A stretch of 55,520 nt of DNA, from contig NZ_CGBP01000032.1 of the NCBI RefSeq assembly GCF_001053095.1, positions 1 to 55,520 of the forward strand. Direction: 5' to 3'. The translations under genes and the position numbers were made by a program. Below are positions 23,674-33,046 of this stretch, one piece after another. The notes beneath the pieces were generated by a model that saw only the letters and a list, made by a program, of their open reading frames with translations, was not told the DNA's origin and did not search any database. Position 1 is the first letter of the stretch. The number at the start of each line of letters is the position of its first letter. The DNA is from Yersinia similis. GTDB taxonomy: Bacteria; Pseudomonadota; Gammaproteobacteria; Enterobacterales; Enterobacteriaceae.

Positions 23674-24009
23674 ATGAATAATATGACTTCCCTCAGGAAG
23701 CTGCAGTGGTTTTTCTGTACGTTTTTAACGACAGCAAAACAGAATCCATGGCGTGGGTTATGGCTCCTGTTATCGGCTATAGCGCTGAGTGGCTGCTCAG
23801 GTGCCGAGGCTCCCTCATTTTCGTTAGTGGGTTCCTACTTCCCTTCTTGGATGGCTTGCGCTTTTATCGGGATAATCACCGCGGTTATTGCTCGTATTCT
23901 GTTTATTCGCGTGGGTATTGATGAGGTGCTGCCATGGCGGCTGTTGGTGTATGTCTGCCTGGCGCTTGCTGTGGCATTCATCTGTTCCCTATTACTGTTT
24001 GCGCGATGA
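23674..24009 (+). CDS. ytcA: YtcA-family small inner-membrane protein of the MdtNOP pump operon
   Basis: A 111-aa protein. A lipobox-like IALSGC (about residues 36-41) follows a hydrophobic stretch, then two further hydrophobic segments (about 59-77 MACAFIGIITAVIARILFI and 88-109 LLVYVCLALAVAFICSLLLF), as in E. coli YtcA, which is encoded upstream of mdtNOP. Role unknown; presumably an accessory of the pump. GAGG lies 9 nt before the ATG at 23674. The stop is 3 nt before mdtN. Confidence 0.8.
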   Translation: MNNMTSLRKLQWFFCTFLTTAKQNPWRGLWLLLSAIALSGCSGAEAPSFSLVGSYFPSWMACAFIGIITAVIARILFIRVGIDEVLPWRLLVYVCLALAVAFICSLLLFAR

Positions 24010-24012
24010 ATA

Positions 24013-25068
24013 ATGAATATGAATAAACAACAAGGGAGTGGGCATAAGCGGCAACTGGCGCTAATTGTCGCCGGGGTAATCATTGTCGCAGCAGCAATTT
24101 CTGGATGGCTTTCAGTGCGGCAGACCACACTGAACCCGCTGTCTGAGGATGCGGAGTTGGGAGCGAGCGTCGTACATATTGCCAGCTCGGTTCCTGGCCG
24201 TATCATTTCGATCAATGTCGAGGAAAATAGCAAAGTCCAGCGCGGTGATTTGCTATTTTCCATTGAACCAGACCTCTACCACCTGCAAGTCGAACAAGCG
24301 CGGGCTGAGTTGAAAATGGCAGAAGCTGCCCACGATACCCAGCAACGGACAGTGGTCGCCGAACAATCCAACGCCGCAATCACCAATGAGCAGATTGTAC
24401 GGGCGCAAGCCAATCTCAAATTAGCCACTCAGACATTGGCTCGGTTACAACCTTTGCGCCCTAAAGGCTATGTCACAGCCCAGCAGGTAGATGATGCAGC
24501 AACAGCGAAACACGATGCGGAAGTCAGTCTAAAACAGGCGTTAAAACAGTCTGTTGCCGCCGAAGCCTTGGTTAGCAGTACTGCGTCTTCTAAAGCGCTA
24601 GTGGTAGCGCGCCGTGCAGCGCTTGCCATTGCCGAACGGGAACTGGCTAATACGCAAGTACATGCGCCTCATGATGGTCGGGTCGTTGGGTTGACGGTGT
24701 CCGCAGGGGAGTTTGTCGTCCCGGATCAAGCTATTTTCACCCTTATCAATACCGAACACTGGCATGCTTCAGCATTCTTCCGTGAAACGGAGTTGAAACA
24801 TATCAAGGTGGGTAATTGTGCCACCGTGTATGTCATGGCGGATAGACAGCGTGCGATTCAAGGACGGGTCGAAGGGATTGGCTGGGGGGTTAGCTCCGAG
24901 GATATGCTAAATATTCCACGCGGCCTGCCTTATGTGCCGAAGTCATTAAACTGGGTGCGTGTTGTTCAGCGCTTCCCTGTGAGGATCAGTTTGGAAAAAC
25001 CACCGGAGGACCTGATGCGTATCGGAGCGACCGCTGTGGTTATCGTGCGAAATGACGACAGTTGCTGA
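24013..25068 (+). CDS. mdtN: MdtN-like membrane fusion protein (HlyD family)
   Basis: A 351-aa periplasmic adaptor. One N-terminal membrane helix (about 14-33, LALIVAGVIIVAAAISGWLS), then the split lipoyl/barrel domain (VVHIASSVPGRIISINVEEN, LFSIEPDLYHLQ), a coiled-coil hairpin (about 95-195, rich in A, E, K, Q) and the second lipoyl half (NTQVHAPHDGRVVGLTVSAG). It links the inner-membrane FUSC protein MdtO to the outer-membrane channel MdtP. In E. coli the pump has been linked to resistance to dyes, puromycin and sulfa drugs. ATG at 24013 or 24019; the 3' end overlaps mdtO by 17 nt. Confidence 0.87.
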   Translation: MNMNKQQGSGHKRQLALIVAGVIIVAAAISGWLSVRQTTLNPLSEDAELGASVVHIASSVPGRIISINVEENSKVQRGDLLFSIEPDLYHLQVEQARAELKMAEAAHDTQQRTVVAEQSNAAITNEQIVRAQANLKLATQTLARLQPLRPKGYVTAQQVDDAATAKHDAEVSLKQALKQSVAAEALVSSTASSKALVVARRAALAIAERELANTQVHAPHDGRVVGLTVSAGEFVVPDQAIFTLINTEHWHASAFFRETELKHIKVGNCATVYVMADRQRAIQGRVEGIGWGVSSEDMLNIPRGLPYVPKSLNWVRVVQRFPVRISLEKPPEDLMRIGATAVVIVRNDDSC

Positions 25069-26953
25069 CGGTACGCTTGGCGGCATAATCCGTCAGGCAA
25101 AAGCTGACTTAGCCTTTTTCCCAGGGCGGGTGGCTATGGCGTGGCGTGTTGCTGTGCTATGTGCATTGATGGCGATGATCGCCATGGTATATGGCATCCC
25201 TGAATCTGCGATTAGTTGCTATCTCATCATCTTTGTTATGAAGCCGGATGGCGTAGAGAGCACGGTGATGGCCGTGGCGATAACAATCCTGGTGTCGTTG
25301 GTCGTCGGGGTGGTATTTCTGCTTATCCATTTCACCCTGGAGGCCGCACCACTGCGAATGGCGGCCTTGATTGTCAGTTCGTTTCTATTTCTCTATCTCG
25401 GATCAGCCAGTAAGCTCGGCCCGGTAGGGAGTATTATTGCGCTGGTTATCGCTTATGTGATGACGTTACTGAGCGATATCCCAATGGGAGAAGTGGCCAC
25501 GCGGGGGCTGTTGTACGCCTGGTTGATGGCTGTTTCACCGATGTTGCTGATTATTGGGTTTAACCTTTTCCTTGGCCGAGCACCACAGACGTTATTGCGG
25601 GCCAGCTTAGCGGAGCGATTATCCACAGTCGCCGAGACATTACGGCACCCCGATGCCGCCAATATGGCTCGGGTTGGAGAACTGCTACAGGAAGGGCAAC
25701 ATGAGCATCAACAGCGGGCGCTTTTTGTTCGTATCTTTCATCTACGGCCCTCGGCTGAAGCGGCCTGGCTTGAAAGTGCCGTAAAAAGTAGTTACCGGCT
25801 GCTCTTGGTAACCTCGGCGTTACCTCCTACTTCACCAGAGGCAGTGCGCCTTGAGCTTGCGACCTACTGTAGTGATGCGGCTCAGGCGATTGCCCGCGGT
25901 GATCTCGCGGCCCCCCCTCACTTCGCTATTGAGGATGCCAGCGATGAAATCAATGAAATCAAAAACGCGCTGATCGCACTAGCAAATGCAGATAATGGGC
26001 AAGACCTGGACGCCCCGAAATCCTCATTCTTTGCAGCAGACGCATTGACTAACCCTGTTCATCAGCAGTTTGCCCTGAAAACCACCGCAGCGGCTCTGAT
26101 TTGCTACCTGATCTACACCGCACTGGATTGGCAGGACATTCATACTGCTATGATCACTTGCTATGTTGCCGCGCTCGGTACGACAGGTGAAACGGTTCAT
26201 AAACTGGTTTTGCGGATTATAGGGTGTCTGATCGGGGCATTGATGGGGGTACTGTCGATTATTTTCATTATTCCCCACATGAATGATATCGGACAATTAA
26301 TGGCGCTGGTATTTGGCTGCATTCTATTGGCCGCTTGGGTGTCATGTGGCAGCGAGCGTATCGCGTATGCTGGCGTACAGGTTGGACTAGCCTTCCTGCT
26401 TACCGTGCTGCAAGGCTTCGGACCAAGTACCGATATGGGCGTAGCACTCGATAGGGTGCTGGGTATCTTGCTGGGTAATCTGGTGGTGTATTTGATTTTT
26501 AGCCGGCTGTGGCCGGTCGCGATTACCGATGCGGTGCATGTACATATTAGTCGCGCCTTGAAGGGGCTGACAAATTTAGCCGCACTATCGCCGGATGCCC
26601 GGCCTGCAGCGCTCAGAGAGGCCACAACTGTTGAGGCGGAGATTACCCGTGCGCAGGAAGAGTTGGCGCTAATTCCCTTTGAGCCAGCACAATTGCGCCC
26701 CTCACGGGAAGAGTGCGTGCGCTTACAGGCCATACTGGCAGAAATGGGCAAATTGTGCCCTGTTCTGTTTCTACCCACGGAAAAATCGGCGTCTGATGTG
26801 GAACAACTGCGCCGGCTCTCGGCTGGAAGCGATGCCATGACATTATCGGATGAGCAAGGACAGAATAGCGGGTCTTTACGGCAAGGGTTATCACCTATTG
26901 ATCTTACTATTCAACAACGTATAAAGCGACTTGAGGAACTTCTGGGAATTTAA
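25052..26953 (+). CDS. mdtO: MdtO-like FUSC-family inner-membrane efflux protein
   Basis: A 633-aa protein with two blocks of hydrophobic helices (about 25-185 and 345-490) separated by soluble regions, the arrangement of fusaric-acid-resistance/aromatic-acid exporter (FUSC) proteins such as MdtO and AaeB. Landmarks: PESAISCYLIIFVMKPDG in the first block, DWQDIHTAMITCYVAALGT in the second, and EAEITRAQEELALIPFEP in the C-terminal cytosolic part. It is the proton-driven or energy-coupling partner of MdtN and MdtP. Overlap with mdtN implies coupling. Confidence 0.87.
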   Translation: MTTVADGTLGGIIRQAKADLAFFPGRVAMAWRVAVLCALMAMIAMVYGIPESAISCYLIIFVMKPDGVESTVMAVAITILVSLVVGVVFLLIHFTLEAAPLRMAALIVSSFLFLYLGSASKLGPVGSIIALVIAYVMTLLSDIPMGEVATRGLLYAWLMAVSPMLLIIGFNLFLGRAPQTLLRASLAERLSTVAETLRHPDAANMARVGELLQEGQHEHQQRALFVRIFHLRPSAEAAWLESAVKSSYRLLLVTSALPPTSPEAVRLELATYCSDAAQAIARGDLAAPPHFAIEDASDEINEIKNALIALANADNGQDLDAPKSSFFAADALTNPVHQQFALKTTAAALICYLIYTALDWQDIHTAMITCYVAALGTTGETVHKLVLRIIGCLIGALMGVLSIIFIIPHMNDIGQLMALVFGCILLAAWVSCGSERIAYAGVQVGLAFLLTVLQGFGPSTDMGVALDRVLGILLGNLVVYLIFSRLWPVAITDAVHVHISRALKGLTNLAALSPDARPAALREATTVEAEITRAQEELALIPFEPAQLRPSREECVRLQAILAEMGKLCPVLFLPTEKSASDVEQLRRLSAGSDAMTLSDEQGQNSGSLRQGLSPIDLTIQQRIKRLEELLGI

Positions 26954-26957
26954 TGAC

Positions 26958-28484
26958 ATGATGACGCATGCAGTATTAACTGCCCGGATTGCCCAAATAA
27001 GCCTGACTTGCTCGATATTGAGTTTGAGCATGTTGATCGCTGGTTGTGCTACAGATCGCTTGGATCTTGCGCCTGCATCTTACTCCGAACCCTGGACGCA
27101 TGATGGGAATGCAAGGGCTTCCGTAGGGAGCGGTAACTTTTCTGTGCCACCGAATCCGATAGTGGCGGAATTAGCACAACCGCCTACCATAAAAAGCGAT
27201 CATGCTTATTCGTTGCCAGAATTAATTGATATCGCCCAGAGTCAGAATCCGGATACCCGCATTGCCTGGCAGCAAGCGCGACAGGCAGCGCTTGCGGTAG
27301 GAATGGGGGAGGCGATATTTTTACCGATAATTTCTGCCAGTGTGATTGGTGGTTACCAGAGTACGACCACACCTCTGCCTTATGCTATCGGCAACGAAAA
27401 GGATCTGAAAACAACCGGGAGCGCGGTTGTTCCTGCTTTGGCATTACAGTGGCTTATCTTTGATTTCGGTCAGCGCAGCGCGTTACTTGACGCCGCTAAA
27501 CAGACTTCTTATGCCGCTAATGTGACCTTCAATGGTATGCACCAGAAGCTAATCTACGATGTGACTCGCACTTACTTCCAATATGGTGCAGCACAAACTC
27601 AGAGTCAGATAGCAAAACAAACGCTGCAAAACAGCCTAAAGATTCAGGATGCTGCCGCGGAGCGCCAGAAAAAGGGTATTGCGACAACGGTTGAAGTGGC
27701 GCTGGCACGGCAGCAAGTCGCACAGTCTGAGTTGCGTCGTGTGGTGGCAAAAGGTACTGAACGTGATGCTTATCAGGCATTACTGGGGGCGATGGGGGTT
27801 TCTCCGTCATTGGATATCAAAGCCGCCTATGCCGAAGATCGTGCTTTGCCGGATGGGATAAGCGCCCCGACAGAAAAGATGATCCAGTTGGCCCTCTCCC
27901 AGCGGCCAGATGTTTTAGCCAGCTATGCGGCGGTCGAGGCAGCCAAGGCGGGTATCAAAGCCACTGAAGCCGATTTCTTGCCGAAAGTCTATCTGGCCGG
28001 GGCTGTTGCTGGTGGTGATGGGCATTTTGATATTCAGGGTCTACCGGGTATCAGCCCACAAACTTCATCCTCTAGCATTTTAATCGGTGTCAGTGTTCCT
28101 CTGTACGATGGCGGGATACGTGCAGCCAGAGTTAAAGAGGCAGAATCCCGCGCGGCTGTTGCTGCTGAAGGATTTAAGAAAACGCAGGAATTGGCGGTGC
28201 GCGAAATTGTGGTAGCAGCAGATACATTGCGCTCTGCACTTGAATCCAATCAGGCGGCATTAAATCTCGTGAAAACCGCCTTTATTACCTATGATGCAGC
28301 GCTGGAGTCTTATCGCAGTGGTGTTGGCACAATAACGGTCGCCAATGAGGCGGCAAATGGTTTGTTGAATGCTCAACAAATGAGTACTGATGCACATGCC
28401 GCATCTTTGGTCGCCGCCGCCAATCTGGCTTTCGTCATGGGTAAAATGACCAACACTTCACCGCCTTTAGAACTACTGCATTAG
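26958..28484 (+). CDS. mdtP: MdtP-like outer-membrane efflux lipoprotein (TolC/NodT family)
   Basis: An outer-membrane factor of about 508 aa. A lipoprotein signal (SLSMLIAGC, Cys at about residue 30) anchors it. Two outer-membrane-efflux repeats follow (starts near LPELIDIAQSQNPDTRIAW and KMIQLALSQRPDVLASYAAV; PLYDGG in the second). The start is set at 26958, 4 nt after the mdtO stop; the longer reading from 26931 would overlap mdtO and disturb the signal peptide. The gene converges on the GH3 gene. Confidence 0.85.
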   Translation: MMTHAVLTARIAQISLTCSILSLSMLIAGCATDRLDLAPASYSEPWTHDGNARASVGSGNFSVPPNPIVAELAQPPTIKSDHAYSLPELIDIAQSQNPDTRIAWQQARQAALAVGMGEAIFLPIISASVIGGYQSTTTPLPYAIGNEKDLKTTGSAVVPALALQWLIFDFGQRSALLDAAKQTSYAANVTFNGMHQKLIYDVTRTYFQYGAAQTQSQIAKQTLQNSLKIQDAAAERQKKGIATTVEVALARQQVAQSELRRVVAKGTERDAYQALLGAMGVSPSLDIKAAYAEDRALPDGISAPTEKMIQLALSQRPDVLASYAAVEAAKAGIKATEADFLPKVYLAGAVAGGDGHFDIQGLPGISPQTSSSSILIGVSVPLYDGGIRAARVKEAESRAAVAAEGFKKTQELAVREIVVAADTLRSALESNQAALNLVKTAFITYDAALESYRSGVGTITVANEAANGLLNAQQMSTDAHAASLVAAANLAFVMGKMTNTSPPLELLH

Positions 28485-28527
28485 AGAGTGAATTGCCCCA
28501 ATTCCATTAGGTATACCCTTACCTCTC

Positions 28528-28548
28528 AAAATAGGGCCTCTCTATTTT
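28528..28548. terminator. Possible weak convergent terminator
   Basis: aaaatag pairs with ctatttt around ggcctct, between mdtP and the GH3 gene. The stem is AT-only except for one pair, so the call is tentative. Confidence 0.3.
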
Positions 28549-28580
28549 CAAACAGCGTAAAGATTCTCAAACAGCGTAAA
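28544..28580. repeat. 19-bp tandem duplication at the end of the GH3 gene
   Basis: attttcaaacagcgtaaa (28544-28561) and attctcaaacagcgtaaa (28563-28580) differ at one base and are spaced 19 nt apart. Because 19 is not a multiple of three, the duplication changes the last residues and the stop of the GH3 protein. Confidence 0.75.
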
Positions 28581-30731
28581 ATCCGCCTGATGTGGCGTCG
28601 TTGAGTCGCCACCGACAAATACGCTGATACGCGAAGGCTCCTGCGCATAGCGGCGATGTTGGCCGTAGAATGCCAGCTCGCTCACTCCCAGCGTGAAGCT
28701 AACTTCTCCCGCTTCCCCCGGCTGCAAGCTGATACGTTGGAAACCTTTCAGTTCACGCTGTGGCCGCGTGGTGCTGGCGACGTACTGGCGAATATAGCAC
28801 TGCACCACCTCATCCCCAGCCACTGCGCCATCGTTAGTGACGGTAATTGTCACCCGTAACGATGCCCCCAATTCGAGTGATTTATGGCTTAACTGCAAAT
28901 CACTATAAGTAAATCGGGTATAGCTCAGGCCAAAACCAAAGGGATACAGCGGTGTATCCGCCAGATCTTTATAGGGCTGATATTCACGATAGTCGCGCAT
29001 TTTGCCCAGTGGCTTGCGGCCATAATAAATCGGGATCTGACCGGTACTACGTGGCACCGTCATCGGCAATTTGCCACAGGGAACGTGTTCGCCGAAAATA
29101 ATGCGAGCAATCGCCTTACCCGCTTCGCTGCCACACTGCCAACCGTATAGCAGCGCATCGGCGTACTGCTCGGTTGCCGGTGACGGTAGCGGGCGACCGG
29201 TGCACTGTATTACCACCAGCGGTTTACCGATGCGCCCAACCGCAGCGATCAACTCCTCCTGTCCCGGCGGTAGCTGAAGTTCGGCGATATTGCGCGCCTC
29301 GCCGGTACGGCGGTGGCTCTCGCCGGTACAGAGAATAACGATATCGGCCCGATGAGCACATTCGATCATCTCATCGCTAAAACTACTCTGCTCGGTGATC
29401 ACCTTAACCTCCCCTGCGATAGCGCAGAGGGATTGATAGATCGACATCACGTGGTCGGCATCGCCGTCCAGACACCAGGAGCCAAGATGCTGGCGCTGCG
29501 AATGGGCGTGTGGGCCGATCACCGCCAGCGTCAGCGGTACGGATGTTCTGGAGATTGGCAGCAGCGCCTGCCGGTTTTTCAGCAGTACGATCGACTGCTC
29601 TGCTAACCGCTGTGCCAGAGCCAGATGCTCAGGACGGCGCAGCTCGCGCTTATGCCACTCTTCATCAACATAAGGGCGTTCAAACAGGCCACAGCGGAAC
29701 TTGGCGCGTAGCACCCGACGTACTGCGTCATCCAGCAACGCCTCATTGATCCGCCCCTGTAACACCAGTTGATCCAGCTTACCTTCATAGGCCTCATGGG
29801 TCATCGCCATATCGACACCGGCCTGCAACGCCAATTCTGCTGCTCTCAGTGCATCTTGAGCGATACCAAAGTGAGTCAGATCAGCAATCGAACCCCAATC
29901 GCTTATCACCAGGCCGTCAAAGTTCTGCTGCTGTTTCAGCCAGCCGCGTATCAGCTCACCATGTGCAGTGACCGGCGTACCGCCGAGATCGCAAAAACCG
30001 GTCATCACCGAGCCAACGCCTGCCTCTATCGCCGCTTGGAATGGTGGCAGATGCACATTGTGCAGCGTGTTGTCGGACAGCTCGGTGGTATCGTAGTCGC
30101 GGCCGCCCTCCACTGCGGCATAGCCGACAAAGTGCTTGGCACAAGCCATCAGGCTATCGGCGGCGCTGAGATCGTCCCCTTGAAATCCTTTGACGACAGC
30201 GGCGGCGAACTGCGCGGTGAGCCAGGGATCTTCCCCGCTGGTTTCGATGGTTCGCCCCCAGCGCGGATCGCGCGCAATATCCAGCATCGGGGCGAAGGTC
30301 CAGTGGATACCTAACGAAGCCGCCTCGCGGGCGATAACGCGGTAGGCCTGCTGTACCAGCTCAGGGTTCCAGGAAGCTGCCTGCGCCAGGGGTATCGGCA
30401 GCACCGTCGCCTGCCCGTAAATCACGTCACGGGCAAACAACAGCGGAATACCCAGGCGACTGTGCTCTACGGCGGCACGCTGGATTTCATTTAACTGGCA
30501 CGGATCGACGTTCTCTCCTGGCGCATTGCCCGCCCAGGCGGTATCAGCCAGAATGCGTGACCCCCAGCGGCCAGCGCGTACCCCGGCAAGATAGTCGTCA
30601 CGGTGTTGCTGATAGTCCAGCATCGGTTGTTGACACAGTTGGCCCACTTTCTCAGCCAACGTCATCTGGCTGAGCAAATCGTCAATTCTAGCCTCAATGG
30701 GCAGAGTGGCATCGCGATAGACAGTACTCAT
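28548..30731 (-). CDS. GH3 beta-glucosidase, cytoplasmic
   Basis: A 727-aa glycoside hydrolase family 3 enzyme with the N-terminal barrel (TLAEKVGQLCQ, WTFAPMLDIARDPRWGR, ACAKHFVGYAAVEGGRDYD), nucleophile Asp278 in VISDWGS, the second domain and a C-terminal fibronectin-like domain. It has no signal peptide, so it acts in the cytoplasm on imported sugar. The start at 30731 has GGAGA upstream; the frame could begin 33 nt earlier without such a site. In Listeria a GH3 enzyme (Lin1840) beside a GH94 beta-1,2-oligoglucan phosphorylase hydrolyses sophorose; the shared context suggests the same job. It is the last gene of the operon. Confidence 0.88.
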   Translation of the reverse strand: MSTVYRDATLPIEARIDDLLSQMTLAEKVGQLCQQPMLDYQQHRDDYLAGVRAGRWGSRILADTAWAGNAPGENVDPCQLNEIQRAAVEHSRLGIPLLFARDVIYGQATVLPIPLAQAASWNPELVQQAYRVIAREAASLGIHWTFAPMLDIARDPRWGRTIETSGEDPWLTAQFAAAVVKGFQGDDLSAADSLMACAKHFVGYAAVEGGRDYDTTELSDNTLHNVHLPPFQAAIEAGVGSVMTGFCDLGGTPVTAHGELIRGWLKQQQNFDGLVISDWGSIADLTHFGIAQDALRAAELALQAGVDMAMTHEAYEGKLDQLVLQGRINEALLDDAVRRVLRAKFRCGLFERPYVDEEWHKRELRRPEHLALAQRLAEQSIVLLKNRQALLPISRTSVPLTLAVIGPHAHSQRQHLGSWCLDGDADHVMSIYQSLCAIAGEVKVITEQSSFSDEMIECAHRADIVILCTGESHRRTGEARNIAELQLPPGQEELIAAVGRIGKPLVVIQCTGRPLPSPATEQYADALLYGWQCGSEAGKAIARIIFGEHVPCGKLPMTVPRSTGQIPIYYGRKPLGKMRDYREYQPYKDLADTPLYPFGFGLSYTRFTYSDLQLSHKSLELGASLRVTITVTNDGAVAGDEVVQCYIRQYVASTTRPQRELKGFQRISLQPGEAGEVSFTLGVSELAFYGQHRRYAQEPSRISVFVGGDSTTPHQADFTLFENLYAV

Positions 30732-30781
30732 AGTGTTCTCCAAATCAGGTAATCTCCCGATCACTCTGCCGCATGGCGGGG

Positions 30782-31297
30782 TTAGCTATCGGTATTGCAG
30801 CCAGCATCGAGCTGCGAAGAAGTGCGCAAGGCATGGGCGGGAAACGCCTCGGCCAGATACTCCTCCATCGTCCGCTGGTTTGCGCTCTCACCACGCTGCC
30901 GGTAGCGAGCCAGCAGGCAAGTTGCCGCTTCGGCAACGAAGCGGGTATCAATTTCAGTGTAGGTAGCAATAAACTCGGCCAGTTGTTGATCGCTGGCCCG
31001 AGCCAATAGATCGCTACTACGCGCCAGTGCCTGGTAGTAGAAATCTGGTCGGTAAACCAGCATGCCGTGGCGCCAGTCGTCGATCACTTGCTGATAACCG
31101 CCAGAATAAACATCGTGCCGGTACAGCTCGATCTTGTTCATCCCCTTCAGCGCCAGAATATAATCCCCTGCGGCATACCGCTGTTCGGCGAAGTCAAAAT
31201 AGCGTTTGGACTGCTGATAGACCATCAGCCACGCGCTGAGATAGGCCAGCAGAATAATCAGCACCAGCGCAAAGAACCCTTTCTTTCCACTCATCAT
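30782..31297 (-). CDS. Small single-pass membrane protein of unknown function in the sugar operon
   Basis: A 171-aa protein with one N-terminal transmembrane helix (about residues 7-28, FFALVLIILLAYLSAWLMVY) and a soluble helical remainder (RYFDFAEQRYAAGDYILALK resembles a TPR helix pair; LLARYRQRGESANQRTMEEY). The start ATG overlaps the permease TGA (ATGA), so it is translated with the transporter. I chose it over the longer reading from 31393, which lies entirely in the permease gene. No family recognised. It may be an accessory of the ABC transporter. Confidence 0.65.
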   Translation of the reverse strand: MMSGKKGFFALVLIILLAYLSAWLMVYQQSKRYFDFAEQRYAAGDYILALKGMNKIELYRHDVYSGGYQQVIDDWRHGMLVYRPDFYYQALARSSDLLARASDQQLAEFIATYTEIDTRFVAEAATCLLARYRQRGESANQRTMEEYLAEAFPAHALRTSSQLDAGCNTDS

Positions 31298-32112
31298 TTC
31301 ACTCCGATACCGGTGAACGCCTTGATAAAATTGCGCTGTAGGAAAAAGAACACTAGCACCACTGGCACGGCGATCATGGTGGTCATCGCCCACAATTGCT
31401 CAAGGTTATCAGTAGGGATATCGTTAACAAACTTGAACAGCGCCAGTTGTAATGTCATCAGTGAATCGTCGCGGACATACAACAGCGGCCCCATAAAGTC
31501 GTTCCATGACCCCATAAACGTGAGGATCGCGACAGTGGCAAGAGCAGGCCGGATCATCGGCAACACCACCTTGAAGAAAATGGTGAATTCACCTGCGCCA
31601 TCGATCCTGGCAGCTTCGAGATAGGCGTTATCCACCTGTTTTAAAAACTGTACTAGTAAGAAGATGTTGTAGGCGCTAATGGTGCCGGGCACGATCAATG
31701 CCTGAAAAGTATTCACCCAACCCCATGAGTACAGCATCATGTAGGTAGGTATGGTGAACAGCACCGCAGGCACCATCATTGAGGTCAAGATTAGTTTGAT
31801 CCAGAACTCGCGGCCAGGGAGATTCATTTTGACGATGGCGTAGGCAACCATGGCCGAAAGCAGCGTATTGACAAAAGTCACGGTAACGGAAATAAACAAA
31901 GTATTAAGGAAAATACGCCCCAAATTCAGGCTATAAAAAGCTTGAATATAGCCATTAAACGAAAAATTCTTCGGCAGAGCGTTGGGGGCATTGATGATTT
32001 CCGAGCCAGTCTTAAACGAATTCATGATCATAAAGAAAAATGGATACAGCACGATCAGGCTGATGATGACCAACAGGCTATAAATCAACAGATTTTTTTT
32101 GCTGATGCGCAT
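31294..32112 (-). CDS. ABC sugar transporter permease, MalG type
   Basis: A 272-aa inner-membrane permease with six predicted helices. The EAA loop that contacts the ATPase is visible (LEAARIDGAGEFTIFFKVVL, then PMIRPAL, about residues 185-215). It forms the channel together with the MalF-type subunit encoded upstream; the two genes share one base at 32112. Carbohydrate uptake CUT1 family. Substrate inferred from the GH94/GH3 neighbours. Confidence 0.9.
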   Translation of the reverse strand: MRISKKNLLIYSLLVIISLIVLYPFFFMIMNSFKTGSEIINAPNALPKNFSFNGYIQAFYSLNLGRIFLNTLFISVTVTFVNTLLSAMVAYAIVKMNLPGREFWIKLILTSMMVPAVLFTIPTYMMLYSWGWVNTFQALIVPGTISAYNIFLLVQFLKQVDNAYLEAARIDGAGEFTIFFKVVLPMIRPALATVAILTFMGSWNDFMGPLLYVRDDSLMTLQLALFKFVNDIPTDNLEQLWAMTTMIAVPVVLVFFFLQRNFIKAFTGIGVK

Positions 32113-32993
32113 TAGCTGTGCTCCTTTTCCTGAGTAAATTTCAATTGCAGCATGGTGAAAATATAGATAACCGCAGCCAGCAGCAGGCCGATAGTTGAGG
32201 CGGTGCCCATCTTCATATCCGAGAAACCGGTTTTATACAAATAGAGTACCGGTGTCAGGGCCGCGTTATAGGGGCCACCGTGAAGATCGAAGTTCATCAG
32301 CACTTCAATAAACATCTGCATACCGTTAATAATATTCATCGTCATGACAAAGATAATCTGTGGTTTCAGCAGGGGTAGCGTAATGCTCCAGGTTTTCCTA
32401 CGCCAAGAAGCACCATCAATATCAGCCGCCTCATACAGCGACTTGCTGATCCCGGCAATGCCGCCTAAAAAAATGATCATTTGGATACCAAACCACTTCC
32501 AGGTGCTGAATACGGCGATCAGCGGCATCGGCAACCAGCGCTCGAACTTCCAGAACACTGGCGCGTCGAGCACTCCCCATTCCAGCAGCAGGCTCTGTAG
32601 CGGCCCTGCTGGGCTGGAGAGAAAATTAAAGATAATCATCGCCACGGTGATCGAAGTGATAACCGGAATAAACATGATGGTGCGGAACAAGCCGCCGAAG
32701 TGGGTGATTTCGTGCAGCAACAGCGCCATACCCATTGCCAGTACGAAACTGAGTAGGACAAAGATGACCTGGTTAAAGATCACGTTGAACAGCGAACGCC
32801 AAAATAGCCCGTCGCTAGAAACACTAATCCAGTTGTTCAAGCCGACAAATTGGGTACTCTCTGGACTCAGTACGTTGATATCCAGAAAGCTGTTCTGAAA
32901 AGAGAGAAAAAAGGGATATAAAATAAAAACCAGGAAATAAATAATCCAGGGCGCAATAAACAGGTAGCCCATCATCACATTTTTATTTTTCAC
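32112..32993 (-). CDS. ABC sugar transporter permease, MalF/UgpA type
   Basis: A 293-aa permease with six predicted helices and the EAA loop YEAADIDGASWRRKTWSITL then PLLKP. CUT1-family partner of the MalG-type protein. It has a short cytosolic N-terminus and lacks the extra periplasmic loop of true MalF. The gene begins 54 bases after the binding protein gene. Confidence 0.9.
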   Translation of the reverse strand: MKNKNVMMGYLFIAPWIIYFLVFILYPFFLSFQNSFLDINVLSPESTQFVGLNNWISVSSDGLFWRSLFNVIFNQVIFVLLSFVLAMGMALLLHEITHFGGLFRTIMFIPVITSITVAMIIFNFLSSPAGPLQSLLLEWGVLDAPVFWKFERWLPMPLIAVFSTWKWFGIQMIIFLGGIAGISKSLYEAADIDGASWRRKTWSITLPLLKPQIIFVMTMNIINGMQMFIEVLMNFDLHGGPYNAALTPVLYLYKTGFSDMKMGTASTIGLLLAAVIYIFTMLQLKFTQEKEHS

Positions 32994-33046
32994 ATCGGCT
33001 CCTTAGGGGAATACCTGCATCGATACCGGGTCGCTGCGTGCATGGC

